Source: Yarrowia lipolytica (Eukaryota; Ascomycota; Dipodascomycetes; Dipodascales). Taken from it: a DNA stretch of 64,000 bases. Position numbers and translations under genes: made by a program. The stretch lies in assembly GCF_001761485.1 (NCBI RefSeq), contig NC_090774.1, positions 2,170,001-2,234,000 of the forward strand, read 5' to 3'. The number at the start of each line of letters is the position of its first letter. The stretch's first letter is position 1. This document shows positions 33,261 to 42,635 of this stretch, one piece after another. A model generated the notes under the pieces. That model ran no database searches and was not told where the DNA came from. It was given only the letters and a program-made list of their open reading frames with translations.

Positions 33261-34169
33261 CTAACAGAAATCAAAGTCGGGGAAACCGAGATCAACTCCC
33301 CACTTGGGCTTGGAAGTTCGGTGGATACCCTCGGTCTTGTGCAGATCGTTGAGAGCCTGCAGGTCTTCCTTGGACAGGTTGACGGCGGACTTACCGTTCT
33401 CGATGATTCGAGAGTTGGTGACGGACTTGGGAATGACAACAGTGCCGTTACCAATGTGGTAGGAAGTGAGAATACCGCCGGGAGAGGTCTCGTACTTATC
33501 GGCGAGCTTGAGAACCAGCTCGTTCTTGAGCAGAGGGCCTCCGACAGATCCGAAAGGAGAGAAGGCAGTCATGATGATGTTGTTCTTCTTGCAGAACTCC
33601 ATGAGCTCGAGCTGGGGCAGCAGAGGGTGCAGCTCGACCTGGTTGACAGCGGGGACCACCTCGGCCTCCTTGAGCAGCTCCTCCAGGTAGGGAATGGAGA
33701 AGTTGGAGACTCCGATGGACTTGGTCTTGCCGGTCTTCAGAACGGCCTCCATCTGCTTCCAGGTCTTAGGCTGCGAGCCGGACTCGTCAATGTCTCGAGA
33801 TCCGTCCGGTCGCAGAGGGTAGACGGGGTCGTTTCCGTTGGGGTTGAGGGGCACCGGCCAGTGGATGAGCAGCATGTCGACGTAATCGAGACCCAGTCGC
33901 TCCAGCGACAGATCCAGGTTCTCCTCGACTCGGTCATGGTAAGTGACCCAAATCTTGGTGGTGACAAAGATGTCCTCTCGCTTGACACCCTTTTCCATGG
34001 CCCGCTTGATACCGAGACCGACCGCGTCCTCGTTTCGGTAGTTGAAGGCGGTGTCAATATGTCGGTAACCTCCCTCGGTGAGAGCGCACTCGACAGCTCC
34101 GGCAACCTCCTCGGTGGTCGACTTCCACGTTCCCAGACCGATGGCAGGGATAGTCTTGCCGTTGTTCAT
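33261..34169 (-). CDS. Aldo-keto reductase (NADPH-dependent, GCY1/YPR1-like)
   Basis: This 302-residue cytosolic TIM-barrel enzyme reduces aldehydes or ketones with NADPH. The catalytic tetrad is intact: Asp39 and Tyr44 (HIDTAFNYRNE), Lys72 (TTKIW) and His103 (LLIHWP). The cofactor segment IPKSVTNSRIIEN is present near the C-terminus. The family includes glycerol dehydrogenases and erythrose reductases; Y. lipolytica has several such paralogues linked to polyol formation, so a sugar-aldehyde substrate is plausible but not shown. I start at 34169 (MNNGKTIPAIGLG); the open frame runs on through the GT microsatellite but lacks an ATG that fits homologues. A TATATATATA box at 34276-34285 is about 107 bp upstream. 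Confidence 0.92.
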   Translation of the reverse strand: MNNGKTIPAIGLGTWKSTTEEVAGAVECALTEGGYRHIDTAFNYRNEDAVGLGIKRAMEKGVKREDIFVTTKIWVTYHDRVEENLDLSLERLGLDYVDMLLIHWPVPLNPNGNDPVYPLRPDGSRDIDESGSQPKTWKQMEAVLKTGKTKSIGVSNFSIPYLEELLKEAEVVPAVNQVELHPLLPQLELMEFCKKNNIIMTAFSPFGSVGGPLLKNELVLKLADKYETSPGGILTSYHIGNGTVVIPKSVTNSRIIENGKSAVNLSKEDLQALNDLHKTEGIHRTSKPKWGVDLGFPDFDFC

Positions 34170-34195
34170 AGTGAAGTCGATAGAAGTCCCATTGT

Positions 34196-34200
34196 GTGTG

Positions 34201-34234
<34 letters not shown>
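34196..34234. repeat. GT/CA microsatellite in the reductase 5' leader
   Basis: About 18 GT units on the plus strand with one interruption, so the mRNA leader of the aldo-keto reductase would carry a CA repeat 27-65 nt before its ATG. Confidence 0.95.
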
Positions 34235-34235
<1 letters not shown>

Positions 34236-34275
34236 AATTGGTGTTTGATGCAGACTCCAGGGGGGATCAACCACC

Positions 34276-34285
34276 TATATATATA
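34276..34285 (-). promoter_or_regulatory. TATA box of the aldo-keto reductase gene
   Basis: TATATATATA about 107 bp upstream of the ATG. The GT microsatellite lies between the two. Confidence 0.6.
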
Positions 34286-34739
34286 CACATTCGGCAACGC
34301 TCTCGGATCATTCTGCTCGTAGATTCTTCCGGACCTTGAGTATATCCAGCTTGGAGGTTTCGTGTGACGTAATGGTGTGCTTGGTGGACGCAGGCATCTG
34401 CAGTTTTCGGTGGTGCGAAATGACGTACATTTTTGTCCCTCTGAAAACTTGACGCACATTTCTGGCCCTGGCCGGCAGAAAAGATCACCACTTGACGTCA
34501 TAGCAAGCGGCATTTTCTACATGTTTTGCGAGCGAATTTTGTAGAAAAATCAAATCGAAACAAGAACCGAGCGGTCCGAGTGCAAACGAGAGCAACAGCA
34601 AATGTATTCGTCCAGATGATGTAATCAATAATTAGACTGTACAAAGTCCGGAAAATGTGCACTAAAATACAGAGAGTAACACCGGAGGAGTACCACGAAA
34701 AGGACGCACCGTGTTTGGATATCAGCCTACACTTTCCTT

Positions 34740-34905
34740 CAGTAGATGCCCAATATTTAATGAATCTGTTGAATGTCTTAATAATCTATTAAATTCGATT
34801 TTTAATCTCTCCAAATCCACAATTTTTATTTATCTTATTTATTTTATTCTAATCAATTTATTTTATGTTCTAATTTTACATTTCTAGGAAAATACTTAAG
34901 CAACC
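34740..34905. other. AT-rich block upstream of the tRNA gene
   Basis: Strongly AT-rich, with TTTATTTATC, TTTATTTTATTC and AATATTTAATG. It ends about 30 bp before the tRNA gene. A possible replication origin or simply a tRNA flank. Confidence 0.3.
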
Positions 34906-34935
34906 CAAAATATGCAACTACTTTACTTCATCAAA

Positions 34936-35017
34936 TCCGATATAGTGTAGGGGCTATCACATCACGCTCTCAAGTTGAGAACCGTGGAGACCGGGGGTTC
35001 GATTCCCCGTATCGGGA
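34936..35017 (+). tRNA. tE(CUC): tRNA-Glu (anticodon CUC) with a 9-nt intron
   Basis: The cloverleaf closely follows yeast tRNA-Glu: acceptor TCCGATA (34936-34942), D-arm and A box (34943-34953), anticodon stem TCACG/CGTGG, anticodon CTC at 34969-34971, intron AGTTGAGAA after the base 3' of the anticodon (34973-34981), and B box GGTTCGATTCC (34996-35006). The intron carries GAG, able to pair with the anticodon, as is usual. A T5 run at 35035-35039 would end Pol III transcription. Two oddities against the S. cerevisiae gene: one extra G before the T-loop, giving a G-G mismatch or an 8-base loop, and one extra G in the 3' acceptor strand, giving a U-G first pair. It is probably functional, but slight decay is possible. 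Confidence 0.85.
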
Positions 35018-35628
35018 GTATGTGCTTGATTATCTTTTTCCTTCACAATTTCTCACCAAAAACCCACCAAATGTGGAAAGAGGTGCGTTTTTTTTTATTT
35101 TATATATTTTCTTTTTTTTTGTTCGCCATATATACTGTATGTTAATTTTTACAATCTGAAAGAGTTTATGGGTATTGTTCAATTAAACAGGTTGTACTAC
35201 GGAATGCCAGAAAGTGGCCAAAAGTGATCGTATATAGAGATTGTTGATCTTTAAGCAGTATTTTAACAAGCAGTATGTTATATTTACGAGTATTCTGTCC
35301 AAACTGCTTCCATCAATATAGATTCACACAACTCTGCGAGCATGGTATGTATTGTAACCCCGAAACTGGTTCTGACTTTAACAAAACTTTCAACTAGCTC
35401 AAGTCATGGTTGATTACTGTACGATTATAAATTAAAAAAATACTTGTAATGGCATGCCACGTACGAGACGATATTACACATGACGATATCTATCGAGTTA
35501 GTATGAGATTCAATTTCGTCGGACACTATAATAATTACATGTGAAGAGTCTGGAATCACCGTGAGAAAGTGCAGAGGACAGTATGGCCAGAGAGAACGCA
35601 CTTTGCTGGCTCTGGACAAGTACAGGTA

Positions 35629-37462
35629 CTAGTGAATACCAGCAAGACGAGCGGTATTGAGATGTACAGAAATGTCCAAATCGTCCGTCTGCTCGGCAAT
35701 CTGGTCCAGCTTCTCATTCTGCTGCTCCACCTCCTCATTCATGGCCAAACCCAGCTTCTTCAGACGGCCAGCAGCGTTGCTGAGCTCGTCGAGATTATTG
35801 TCAATCTCGTCTTCCAGAATATCATCCTCTTCGTCGGCCTCAAACTGGTATCGGTCTCGGCCCGGTCGGCTGCCGTACTTGCTCATCATCTCCTTTCGGT
35901 GCTTGGACTTCTCGCCCACACCGTCCAGAGCACCCACCACTCGCTGTTGCGAGTCGTAAGCGTCTCGGCGTCGCTGCTCCCTCTCCACCTGCGCCACCGC
36001 CCGCTCTCGGCGGATGCGGTCCTCCTTCTCCTGAGCTCGTCGCTTCGAGTTGAACGGGTTGCTCACGTGAGGAGCGAACATGGACCGCGTCACTGTCTTC
36101 AGCTCCTTGGCCTTATCCTCGGCAATCTTGTGTTGTGTGGTGGCCAAAGCCAGAGTGCTGTGGATGTTGTAGAGCCGTTCACCTTGAGATCCAAGCATAC
36201 CAAGGGTATTTCGGCCACTCTCCTCGGCCTCGGCGGCGTGTCGAAGGGCGTTTCGAGTCGAAGCGGCAGACTGTTGCTTGGTGAACCGAATCTGCTGCTT
36301 GACGGCCTCCACGTCCTCATCCTCCTGCTCCTGCTCCGTCTTCTCCTCCTCCTCAAGCACCGTGTCAAACTCGTGGCCCTGGTTGTAGTTGTACGTGTAG
36401 TTTTGCTTGCCGTACTCCTGCTCGTTGCCGTATGAGTACGAGTCGACCCGGCCGAGGTTGAGAGTAGACCCTCCTCCCAGAAGCAGATCCTCTTCCTCAT
36501 CAACCGCCACGGTCGCCTCGGAATACTCGGCCACGGCAGCCGTCTGAGGAGCAGGCGCAGCAGGCGGTTCTTTCTGACGCACCTTTTGAGACAGCTCTTG
36601 TCGAGGCATAGACATGACCGACTCGGCGTACTTGGGCTGCTCAGACAGGGCCGGGTTGTAGCTGCTGTCCATGGGCGGATCGTCTCGAGGTCCAAACAGC
36701 GCAGTCTTGTCCTCCTCGAGCTCCCGGTCAACGTTGCCAAACCGCGATCCGTAGCCCTGGTTGGCAGATGCGTAGGGGTTGACGGCACCTGGCATGGGGG
36801 GCGGGGGCAGCTCGGGCTCCTCGGGCAGTCCCACGTCATAAACGGGCTCGTAGTCGTCTCGTTCTGCGTCGTTGTAGTCTGTGGGAGCCACGTATTGGCG
36901 CGGTCGAAGTCGTGGGTCTTCCAGGGGTGGAGGTGCCTCTTCCTTTTTGCTTCGTCCAAACCGCTTGAACTTGGACGACTTGGCTGGGGATTCTTTTGGT
37001 GGTGCTCCATTCTGAGGCATGCTGTAGGGACTGTTTTTGTGGCGGGCGGGGGAGCGGCGGTTGTTGCCACCGTTTTTTCATTTTGTAGGGGGCTGCCGTT
37101 GCTACACCGCCGTTGCTGTTGCTACCGCCGTTGCTGTTGCTACCGCCGTTGCCGCCACCTCCATTGCTGTATGGATCACTGCCTCCGTATGGTGATCCGG
37201 ACGCTCCACCTGCGGCGGCGGCGGCGTAGGGGTTTCCTCCGCTGGGCTGTTGGTTCTGGACGGCGTAGGGGTTGCTTCGGGCCGCCGGAGGAGCCGCAGA
37301 CGACTTCTGGGTCACCTGGGCGGCGTAGTTTTTGTATGCATCGAACTTGTTTCGGTTGTAGCCGTTGACGTCGGTCTTGACCAACAGACCCGCGTCTTGC
37401 ATCGACTCCCGGATCTCCGACTCGGTCGGATCCTTCTTTTTGAACATCTTTTTGAACCCCAT
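35629..37462 (-). CDS. SEC9: SEC9, SNAP-25-type plasma-membrane t-SNARE, reading frame broken in this sequence
   Basis: Sec9 supplies the Qb and Qc SNARE helices for exocytic fusion with Sso1/2 and Snc1/2. The N-terminus MGFKKMFKKKDPTESEIRES (start 37462) matches Sec9. Asn/Gly/Ser/Pro-rich linkers follow; an 18-bp repeat encodes NGGSNS near 37100-37160. The Qb helix lies around plus-strand 36100-36310 and the Qc helix ends at the stop (LDELSNAAGRLKKLG onward). The 5' part lies in one frame (37462 down to about 37079) and the rest in another, shifted by one base. The switch falls at or near a six-A run (T6 on plus, 37073-37078) in the weakly conserved linker; no GTGAGT donor or CTAAC branch site supports an intron. 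A sequencing error, polymorphism or true frameshift are all possible. Joined length is about 610 residues, close to yeast Sec9 (651). Confidence 0.9.
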
Positions 37463-39077
37463 CGTTGCTGTGGTTTTTCCGTGACTGTGTGTTGGTGCTG
37501 GTGCTGGTGATGAAAACGATTAGCTGATGAAGTGTCTATTTCCAGTGCATCCCAACGGCATTCGAACTGTATTTTCGCATCGAGGCTGTGCCCTCGTAAA
37601 AGTAGTCCGAGGAAAGAACAGCCAACAACCGAGACGGTAGACAAGCCCGTGGCGGCGGGGGACGGGGCTGTGTGGACTAGTGGGTCATGTGCTCGCTCCC
37701 CTTTGATTTGTTTTTAATTGCTTTCCTTTTTTTCCCCATTTTTCCCGCGCTATACATCCTCCGTTTCCCCTTGGCTTACCCCCCTTTTTTTTTTCCTCAG
37801 AAAAATAGCCCCGAGAGGGGACGGTGATCTGCCCAAGGGGTGATAAGCGTTATTTCGAGTCCAGTAGAGTGACAGCTTGTGACCAACTCTAAGAGAAACG
37901 AGACAAGATCGAAAGAGAGGGTTGGTAGGAGCTGCCAGTACCTTCTACGTAGGAAAATGTACCTTCTACTTGTGGCTGCTACTGTACTTGTAGCTCCAGT
38001 GCTAACTGGACTGTAGTTGAGTTGCTCGTACTCGCGTCAGAAAGCAGATCGCCACTGCAGGGGTATTGTAAAGAGAGTAGCCACTCTTATGCGGTGAAGA
38101 ACATATCTGGGGTTTCGAGTGTCGGAGTAAGATGGGAGTTGTGAAGATATATATGTTATACCGGAGTCTTTCCTACCCTCGCTCGTGAAGTCTTGCTATT
38201 TATATAGAGTTATTTATAGAGTTAGTTGAGGTGGAGTGGGTCAAGTAATGTCAAGTAATGTCAAGTAATTGTTAAGTAATGTCAATTAATGATCTACAGT
38301 AGTAAGGGTAAGTATGACCGAGTAATAGTGAGGAGTATCCAACTACGTCAAATGAGAACATAAAACAGTACAATACAATAGCCACATATAATACAAGCTT
38401 GGGTAGCTAGAGGTACTATATGTACTCGTATGTAGTTTTGCCACATTCGAGAGAGTTTACTTTATCAGGTTTTTTGGTGAAATTATATATAATATATATA
38501 TTCTTTCAAAGCCAAAGTTATAAATAAATGAATGTATGCCGAAAAAATATATATACACATATATTAAAAATGTGTGAATGTAAAAGATAGAAAACGAAAA
38601 ATCTGGACCAACAATACAATAATAACACCAAAACAGCAATAAAGAGCCTCTACACTCTCTATACCCCCTTTACGACACCCTATACGCTCATGATCGTGTT
38701 GGTAACTCCAAACAACCAGAAGTCCCGAGATAAGATATTCTGTTGGCTGAGCTCAATCGCCCCACAAAACAGAAGATACTGGATACACCCAGACCTGTCA
38801 AAGGTCTGAAGATGCTAATACAGACAACGACAAGGATAGCTTTACCTTGGATCCATAAATATATATACATATATACATAGGATCGACGCTCGCTGTGTCC
38901 GACAAACCTCGGATCACCAAACAAGGTTGAGATAAGAAATCGGTGCATTATCGAAACTCTTTCTAAAATACCGAAAATCGCCAGATGATCAACACCTTTC
39001 ATCTCATCATTATTATAACTTATAAAACTGCTTCAACATGCAAACCCACATAAGACTGTGTCTTCAGGGTCTTCCTT
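37463..39077. other. Intergenic region upstream of SEC9
   Basis: About 1.6 kb between the SEC9 start and the stop of the Asi-like gene. It contains C/T-runs near 37720-37800 in the SEC9 promoter, TACTTGTA at 37985, a 10-bp TCAAGTAATG array (38241-38290), and AT-rich sequence with ATATATA runs at 38480-38570 and 38855-38880. A minus frame of 104 codons at 38688-39002 has no recognisable content. Confidence 0.7.
38241..38290. repeat. 10-bp TCAAGTAATG repeat
   Basis: Three good copies and two degenerate ones, exactly 10 bp apart. Confidence 0.9.
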
Positions 39078-41126
39078 TCATGGAAGGAAGACACTGGAGT
39101 AAGACTCAACATCCCGCCGACAACACACACATCCCTTGAAGTTCTTCCACTGCAACTCATGGCGACAAATTCCACACAGAGCAAAACATCGGCAAGGCCA
39201 CACAATGACGGACCGTTCTTCGTACTGACAAACAACACAGTACCGTCGTTCGTCCTTGCGCTCCATGCCTTCATATCGTTGTCGCGCCTCCATAATCACC
39301 TGGGCGAGTTTTGTTCCCTCGTCTTCAGCCAACAGACCAAACTTGGACCGTGTCAGCCGATGTTGGTTCATGTGGGCAGTCAGAATCTTGGACTCCTTCG
39401 CATTAGGCTGGGAGATGATGGATGTTAGTTCCGAGGGGTCGTACAATGTCTGGAGTTCTGACTGGCGACGTTTTCGAAGTCGGCTCTTGTGCTGTCGACT
39501 AGTATTGGTAGTCTCTTCAGTTTCTGTTCCAGAAGACGATTCAGAAAGAATGGCCTGTTCTGCAATGGTCTCTGAGACCATCATCTGCTCTTCCAAAACG
39601 TCGTCGCTATGCATTCCCTCGTCGTCGTACACCTCGTCACCCCACTCCTCGTCTTCCTCACTTCCATAATCCGAGTGCAACTCGTACGCCATATCATCCT
39701 CGTCGTAGACAGGTTCGGTATACACGTAGTCCTCCTCTTCTGATTCATCAGCAAACGACGCCGACAGAATCGTTATCGTTTCGCCGTCGGAAGTGTGGAA
39801 GCTTTGAGTATGCGGCTGCTGAGCCTTGGACTGGAAAATAGACCGGAGCATGCCTCTCAGAGTAAAAAAGACCATGAGGGAATAGATGCGCAGAAACTCA
39901 ACGTAAACACGAACGCGGTCCATGAGCTGGTTGGCAATACCCACATTGTACTGGTCTATCAACTGCTTGACCCCATCAGGGGGCATAAAGACTTGGTTGC
40001 CGTACCCCGGCGAGCTTCCCAGTTCTCGAGTTCTGTTCGGATCACGGAAGAACCGAAGCTGCTGGTCAATCCAGGTCTCGGAAGGCGTCTCCAGGTATCC
40101 GGCGTTAATGTATCTGTTTTTTGACGCAGACTTGGTAACGTTGTTGCTGACAACCTCGAACCAGGTGTAGAAGTCCTGCGAGAGGGACACACGTTCAAAC
40201 AGAATGGAGGGCACCCTTTTGCCTGTCATGAGCATAGTGGCCACCTCCATGACGACTGTGCTGAAGATGACGTAGGTGTAGATGACCTGGGGCATGAAAC
40301 CCAACACCAGAATCAGCGGGAAGTTGAGCAGTCTTCCCTTCATGGCCTGAACCTGGAAGAAGGCTAGGAACGACAGACCCACCAGAGCCGAGGGGATAAG
40401 CCTGTATCTGTTGAGTTTGAAGATGGCCAGCAGGTGAATAAATACGTGGCTCACGAGCCCCATCAAGCATATGACGATAATCTCGGGAACCGGCTCCTTG
40501 AGCTGGGCCGCTTCGTGGAACGACAGAGAGTACTCTATCAGAGACATGTTGGACTCTGAGTACGGCACCTGGCCCTGGATGAGCGACACGAACGTCTCGA
40601 CGAGCTGGGAGATGCAGATGCACCTGAACATACCTGGGTAGGCGTCGGTCAGGGTGTCTTTTGTGAGCGAAGATGCCGGCAGCAGGTAGCGCGCCAGAGC
40701 GCCGATCCAGCTGGGACCCCAGGTTGCAGAGGCCTTAAACAGTCGCCACAGGTGCGGCAGAGACAGCATGATGGGGATACTTCGTGCCATGGTCTGGCTG
40801 GCAGCCGGCAGCACCGTGGCTCTTCGGCGCTGTGCAAACTCCCACATTCGGTTCATGATGACGGCCATGATGACCGACGTTGACGCGTACGAGCTAACAA
40901 TGTAGACCACGTGGATGGTGAACTTGGACTCGGGCTTGAGCCAGAACTCGAGGTTTTGCTGCAGAGTGTCGGCAAACGGAGGGGCAGACTGAATCGTGGC
41001 CGTGGCTGTCTGGGCCGTGATAGACGAGAGTGTGGGGGTGATCTGGGCGGAGTCTGAGACCAGCGTTTCGGTCGCCGCCACCCCGAGGTCGCCCCCCACC
41101 CACTGCACAAATTCCAGAATGTCCAT
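39078..41126 (-). CDS. Asi1/Asi3-like polytopic membrane RING ubiquitin ligase
   Basis: This 682-residue protein ends in a RING finger (about residues 630-670: CVVC, then WPCRCFALCGICRHEL, then CVCCRRDV) that closely resembles the C-terminus of yeast Asi1 and Asi3, including the tail after the last Cys pair. The N-terminal half contains several hydrophobic spans, among them VYIVSSYASTSVIMAVIM, LMGLVSHVFIHLLAIF and LILVLGFMPQVIYTYVIF. An acidic linker (about 440-560) precedes the RING. Asi ligases sit in the inner nuclear membrane and degrade mislocalised membrane proteins and the amino-acid regulators Stp1/Stp2. Whether this single gene does the work of both yeast paralogues is inference. The start MDILEFVQWVGG is the first ATG. 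Confidence 0.85.
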   Translation of the reverse strand: MDILEFVQWVGGDLGVAATETLVSDSAQITPTLSSITAQTATATIQSAPPFADTLQQNLEFWLKPESKFTIHVVYIVSSYASTSVIMAVIMNRMWEFAQRRRATVLPAASQTMARSIPIMLSLPHLWRLFKASATWGPSWIGALARYLLPASSLTKDTLTDAYPGMFRCICISQLVETFVSLIQGQVPYSESNMSLIEYSLSFHEAAQLKEPVPEIIVICLMGLVSHVFIHLLAIFKLNRYRLIPSALVGLSFLAFFQVQAMKGRLLNFPLILVLGFMPQVIYTYVIFSTVVMEVATMLMTGKRVPSILFERVSLSQDFYTWFEVVSNNVTKSASKNRYINAGYLETPSETWIDQQLRFFRDPNRTRELGSSPGYGNQVFMPPDGVKQLIDQYNVGIANQLMDRVRVYVEFLRIYSLMVFFTLRGMLRSIFQSKAQQPHTQSFHTSDGETITILSASFADESEEEDYVYTEPVYDEDDMAYELHSDYGSEEDEEWGDEVYDDEGMHSDDVLEEQMMVSETIAEQAILSESSSGTETEETTNTSRQHKSRLRKRRQSELQTLYDPSELTSIISQPNAKESKILTAHMNQHRLTRSKFGLLAEDEGTKLAQVIMEARQRYEGMERKDERRYCVVCQYEERSVIVWPCRCFALCGICRHELQWKNFKGCVCCRRDVESYSSVFLP

Positions 41127-41699
41127 ATAGACCAGAGTCGTTGGTGTGGGGATGGTCTGTTGGAGTCAGTCGCACACAGCTCTACTGCTAGTCGGAAATT
41201 CAATTAATTAACTCGGAAGGTGGGAGGATATGTTGGGGTGCTTTATCGGTTGCTTTATCGGGGAGAGAGAAACGCGATTAGACCACCCCTCTGGGTGGGT
41301 TTATATTTCGAAAAAATATCCAAAATTCGCGGAAACGACTCTTCTATATTACTGGATATTTTTCTCTATTTTAAGTATTTTTCAACCCCCCCAAACACCC
41401 CCCTACTGTTCACCCACCCACCCCCGCCGCTCGGCTTATCTCCCTAACTTGCTAACCCTATTTGCCCATAGTGAGCAGGTCTCTACTGGTATGCCAACTA
41501 CGGACCAACTAGGGACTTTTCAGACTTGTCAGACATGTGATAGTTGCGCTATGGTGGATTATAAACGACAAAAAACAAGACCTTCTCACATGATGACCGC
41601 CCATCAACATCCACAAACTCACGGCTGACTTCCATCAACTCTCTTGGAATCAAACTCTCCCTCATCACCTCCCCCAGTCGCCCTTCTCCAGATACCACC
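41127..41699. other. Divergent promoter region, Asi-like gene / small membrane protein
   Basis: 573 bp. It contains CTTTATCGG repeats near 41240-41262, pyrimidine-rich C-runs (41385-41435) and CTAAC motifs. No ORF of note. Confidence 0.65.
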
Positions 41700-42245
41700 A
41701 TGCCCGCAAGTGGAGAATTCACCTGGCAACTCACAGGAAACGTGGCCATCAACACGCTCTTCTCGGCCGCTTTCCCCGTCTTCACAGCCATCTACGCCAT
41801 CCGCGGACTCAAGCAGGGCGCCATTGAGACCGCGAGCAAGTCCGAAGCCCGTCTGGCCAAAAAACTCGACATTGACGCAGAAACTCTGTACGAAAACTAC
41901 TCACCGCTCATTCTCATCGGATACCCAATCTTTGCCGTCAATCTGCAGCCGCTGGGAACTCTGGCTCTTCTCTGGAGCCGAACCACCGGCCTCATTGACC
42001 ATCTCTCTGATCAGCAGCTGGAAAATGCGCTCAGCACATGGTCCAAGTTCTCACAAGTCTACACCTGGGCAACTGGAGGCATATGCGTGGCAGCCCTGGG
42101 AATCTGGTCTCGACGACGTCAGCAGCGACGTAGCAAGCAGGTGACCAAGAAGATGCCTCTTTTGGGCGCTCCCGAGATTTCTCTGCTGCTCTTCTCGGCT
42201 ATTTTCCTGCCCGTTGTTAGTCAGCCCATTGAGGTGTTCCCTTGA
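41700..42245 (+). CDS. Small four-helix membrane protein, unrecognised
   Basis: This 181-residue protein begins MPASGEFTWQL. Four hydrophobic spans are visible: about residues 12-32 (INTLFSAAFPVFTAIYAI), 69-92 (PLILIGYPIFAVNLQPLG), 119-137 (VYTWATGGICVAALGIW) and 157-178 (ISLLLFSAIFLPVVSQ). The first loop is charged (ETASKSEARLAKKLDID), and a basic stretch (SRRRQQRRSKQVTKK) precedes the last span. There is no obvious cleaved signal peptide. I cannot name the family. The start is the first ATG of a frame with good coding character, and CDC37 follows on the same strand 390 bp downstream. Confidence 0.75.
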   Translation: MPASGEFTWQLTGNVAINTLFSAAFPVFTAIYAIRGLKQGAIETASKSEARLAKKLDIDAETLYENYSPLILIGYPIFAVNLQPLGTLALLWSRTTGLIDHLSDQQLENALSTWSKFSQVYTWATGGICVAALGIWSRRRQQRRSKQVTKKMPLLGAPEISLLLFSAIFLPVVSQPIEVFP

Positions 42246-42635
42246 TTACTATAGAGCGATGATAACATTGCTGTCCAAAATGTTGATGTTATTTATATGA
42301 TATGAATACTGGAGACGAGACTGGCTGCCTACGTACAGTACATACTCGTCAACTATTAGGCCAAGTAACAATAACGTTCAAGTAGAGTGTTCTGGAAGAA
42401 CCTGGAAAGGGGGTGGTATTGGGCGCAATTGATAAGAAAGGAGCGGTTTTTTCGTTTGAAATCGCATCTTCCAGTCTCAATTATCCGTCTCACGTGCTCA
42501 TTTATCCAGTTATCTTTCTCGTACCCCTTTTTCTATGCATCTACCTCAAACCTCTCCACGTGACACTGCCCTACAGCAAACCATATATATATACTGTATA
42601 CTTGATCCCCATCTCAACATCAGACACAAACAAGA
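42246..42635. other. CDC37 promoter region
   Basis: 390 bp between the small membrane protein and CDC37, carrying two CACGTG boxes and a strong TATA run (listed separately). Confidence 0.7.
42491..42593 (+). promoter_or_regulatory. CDC37 promoter: two CACGTG boxes and a TATA run
   Basis: CACGTG at 42491-42496 and 42557-42562, then a TATATATATA run at 42583-42593, 43 bp before the ATG. This is the clearest promoter arrangement in the window. Confidence 0.6.

Larger units (their letters stand above)
34170..35628. other. Intergenic region between the aldo-keto reductase and SEC9
   Basis: About 1.46 kb. It contains the reductase leader with a GT microsatellite and TATA box, an AT-rich block (34740-34905), the tRNA-Glu gene, a T-rich stretch with TTTTTTTTTATTTTATAT (35090-35120) and a TACTTGTA at 35441. 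No protein gene. Confidence 0.75.

Noticed and set aside
37040-37120. Intron in SEC9 joining the two frames
   Set aside because: The possible GT-AG pairs lack the strong donor and CTAAC branch seen in this yeast, and the interval would be very short.
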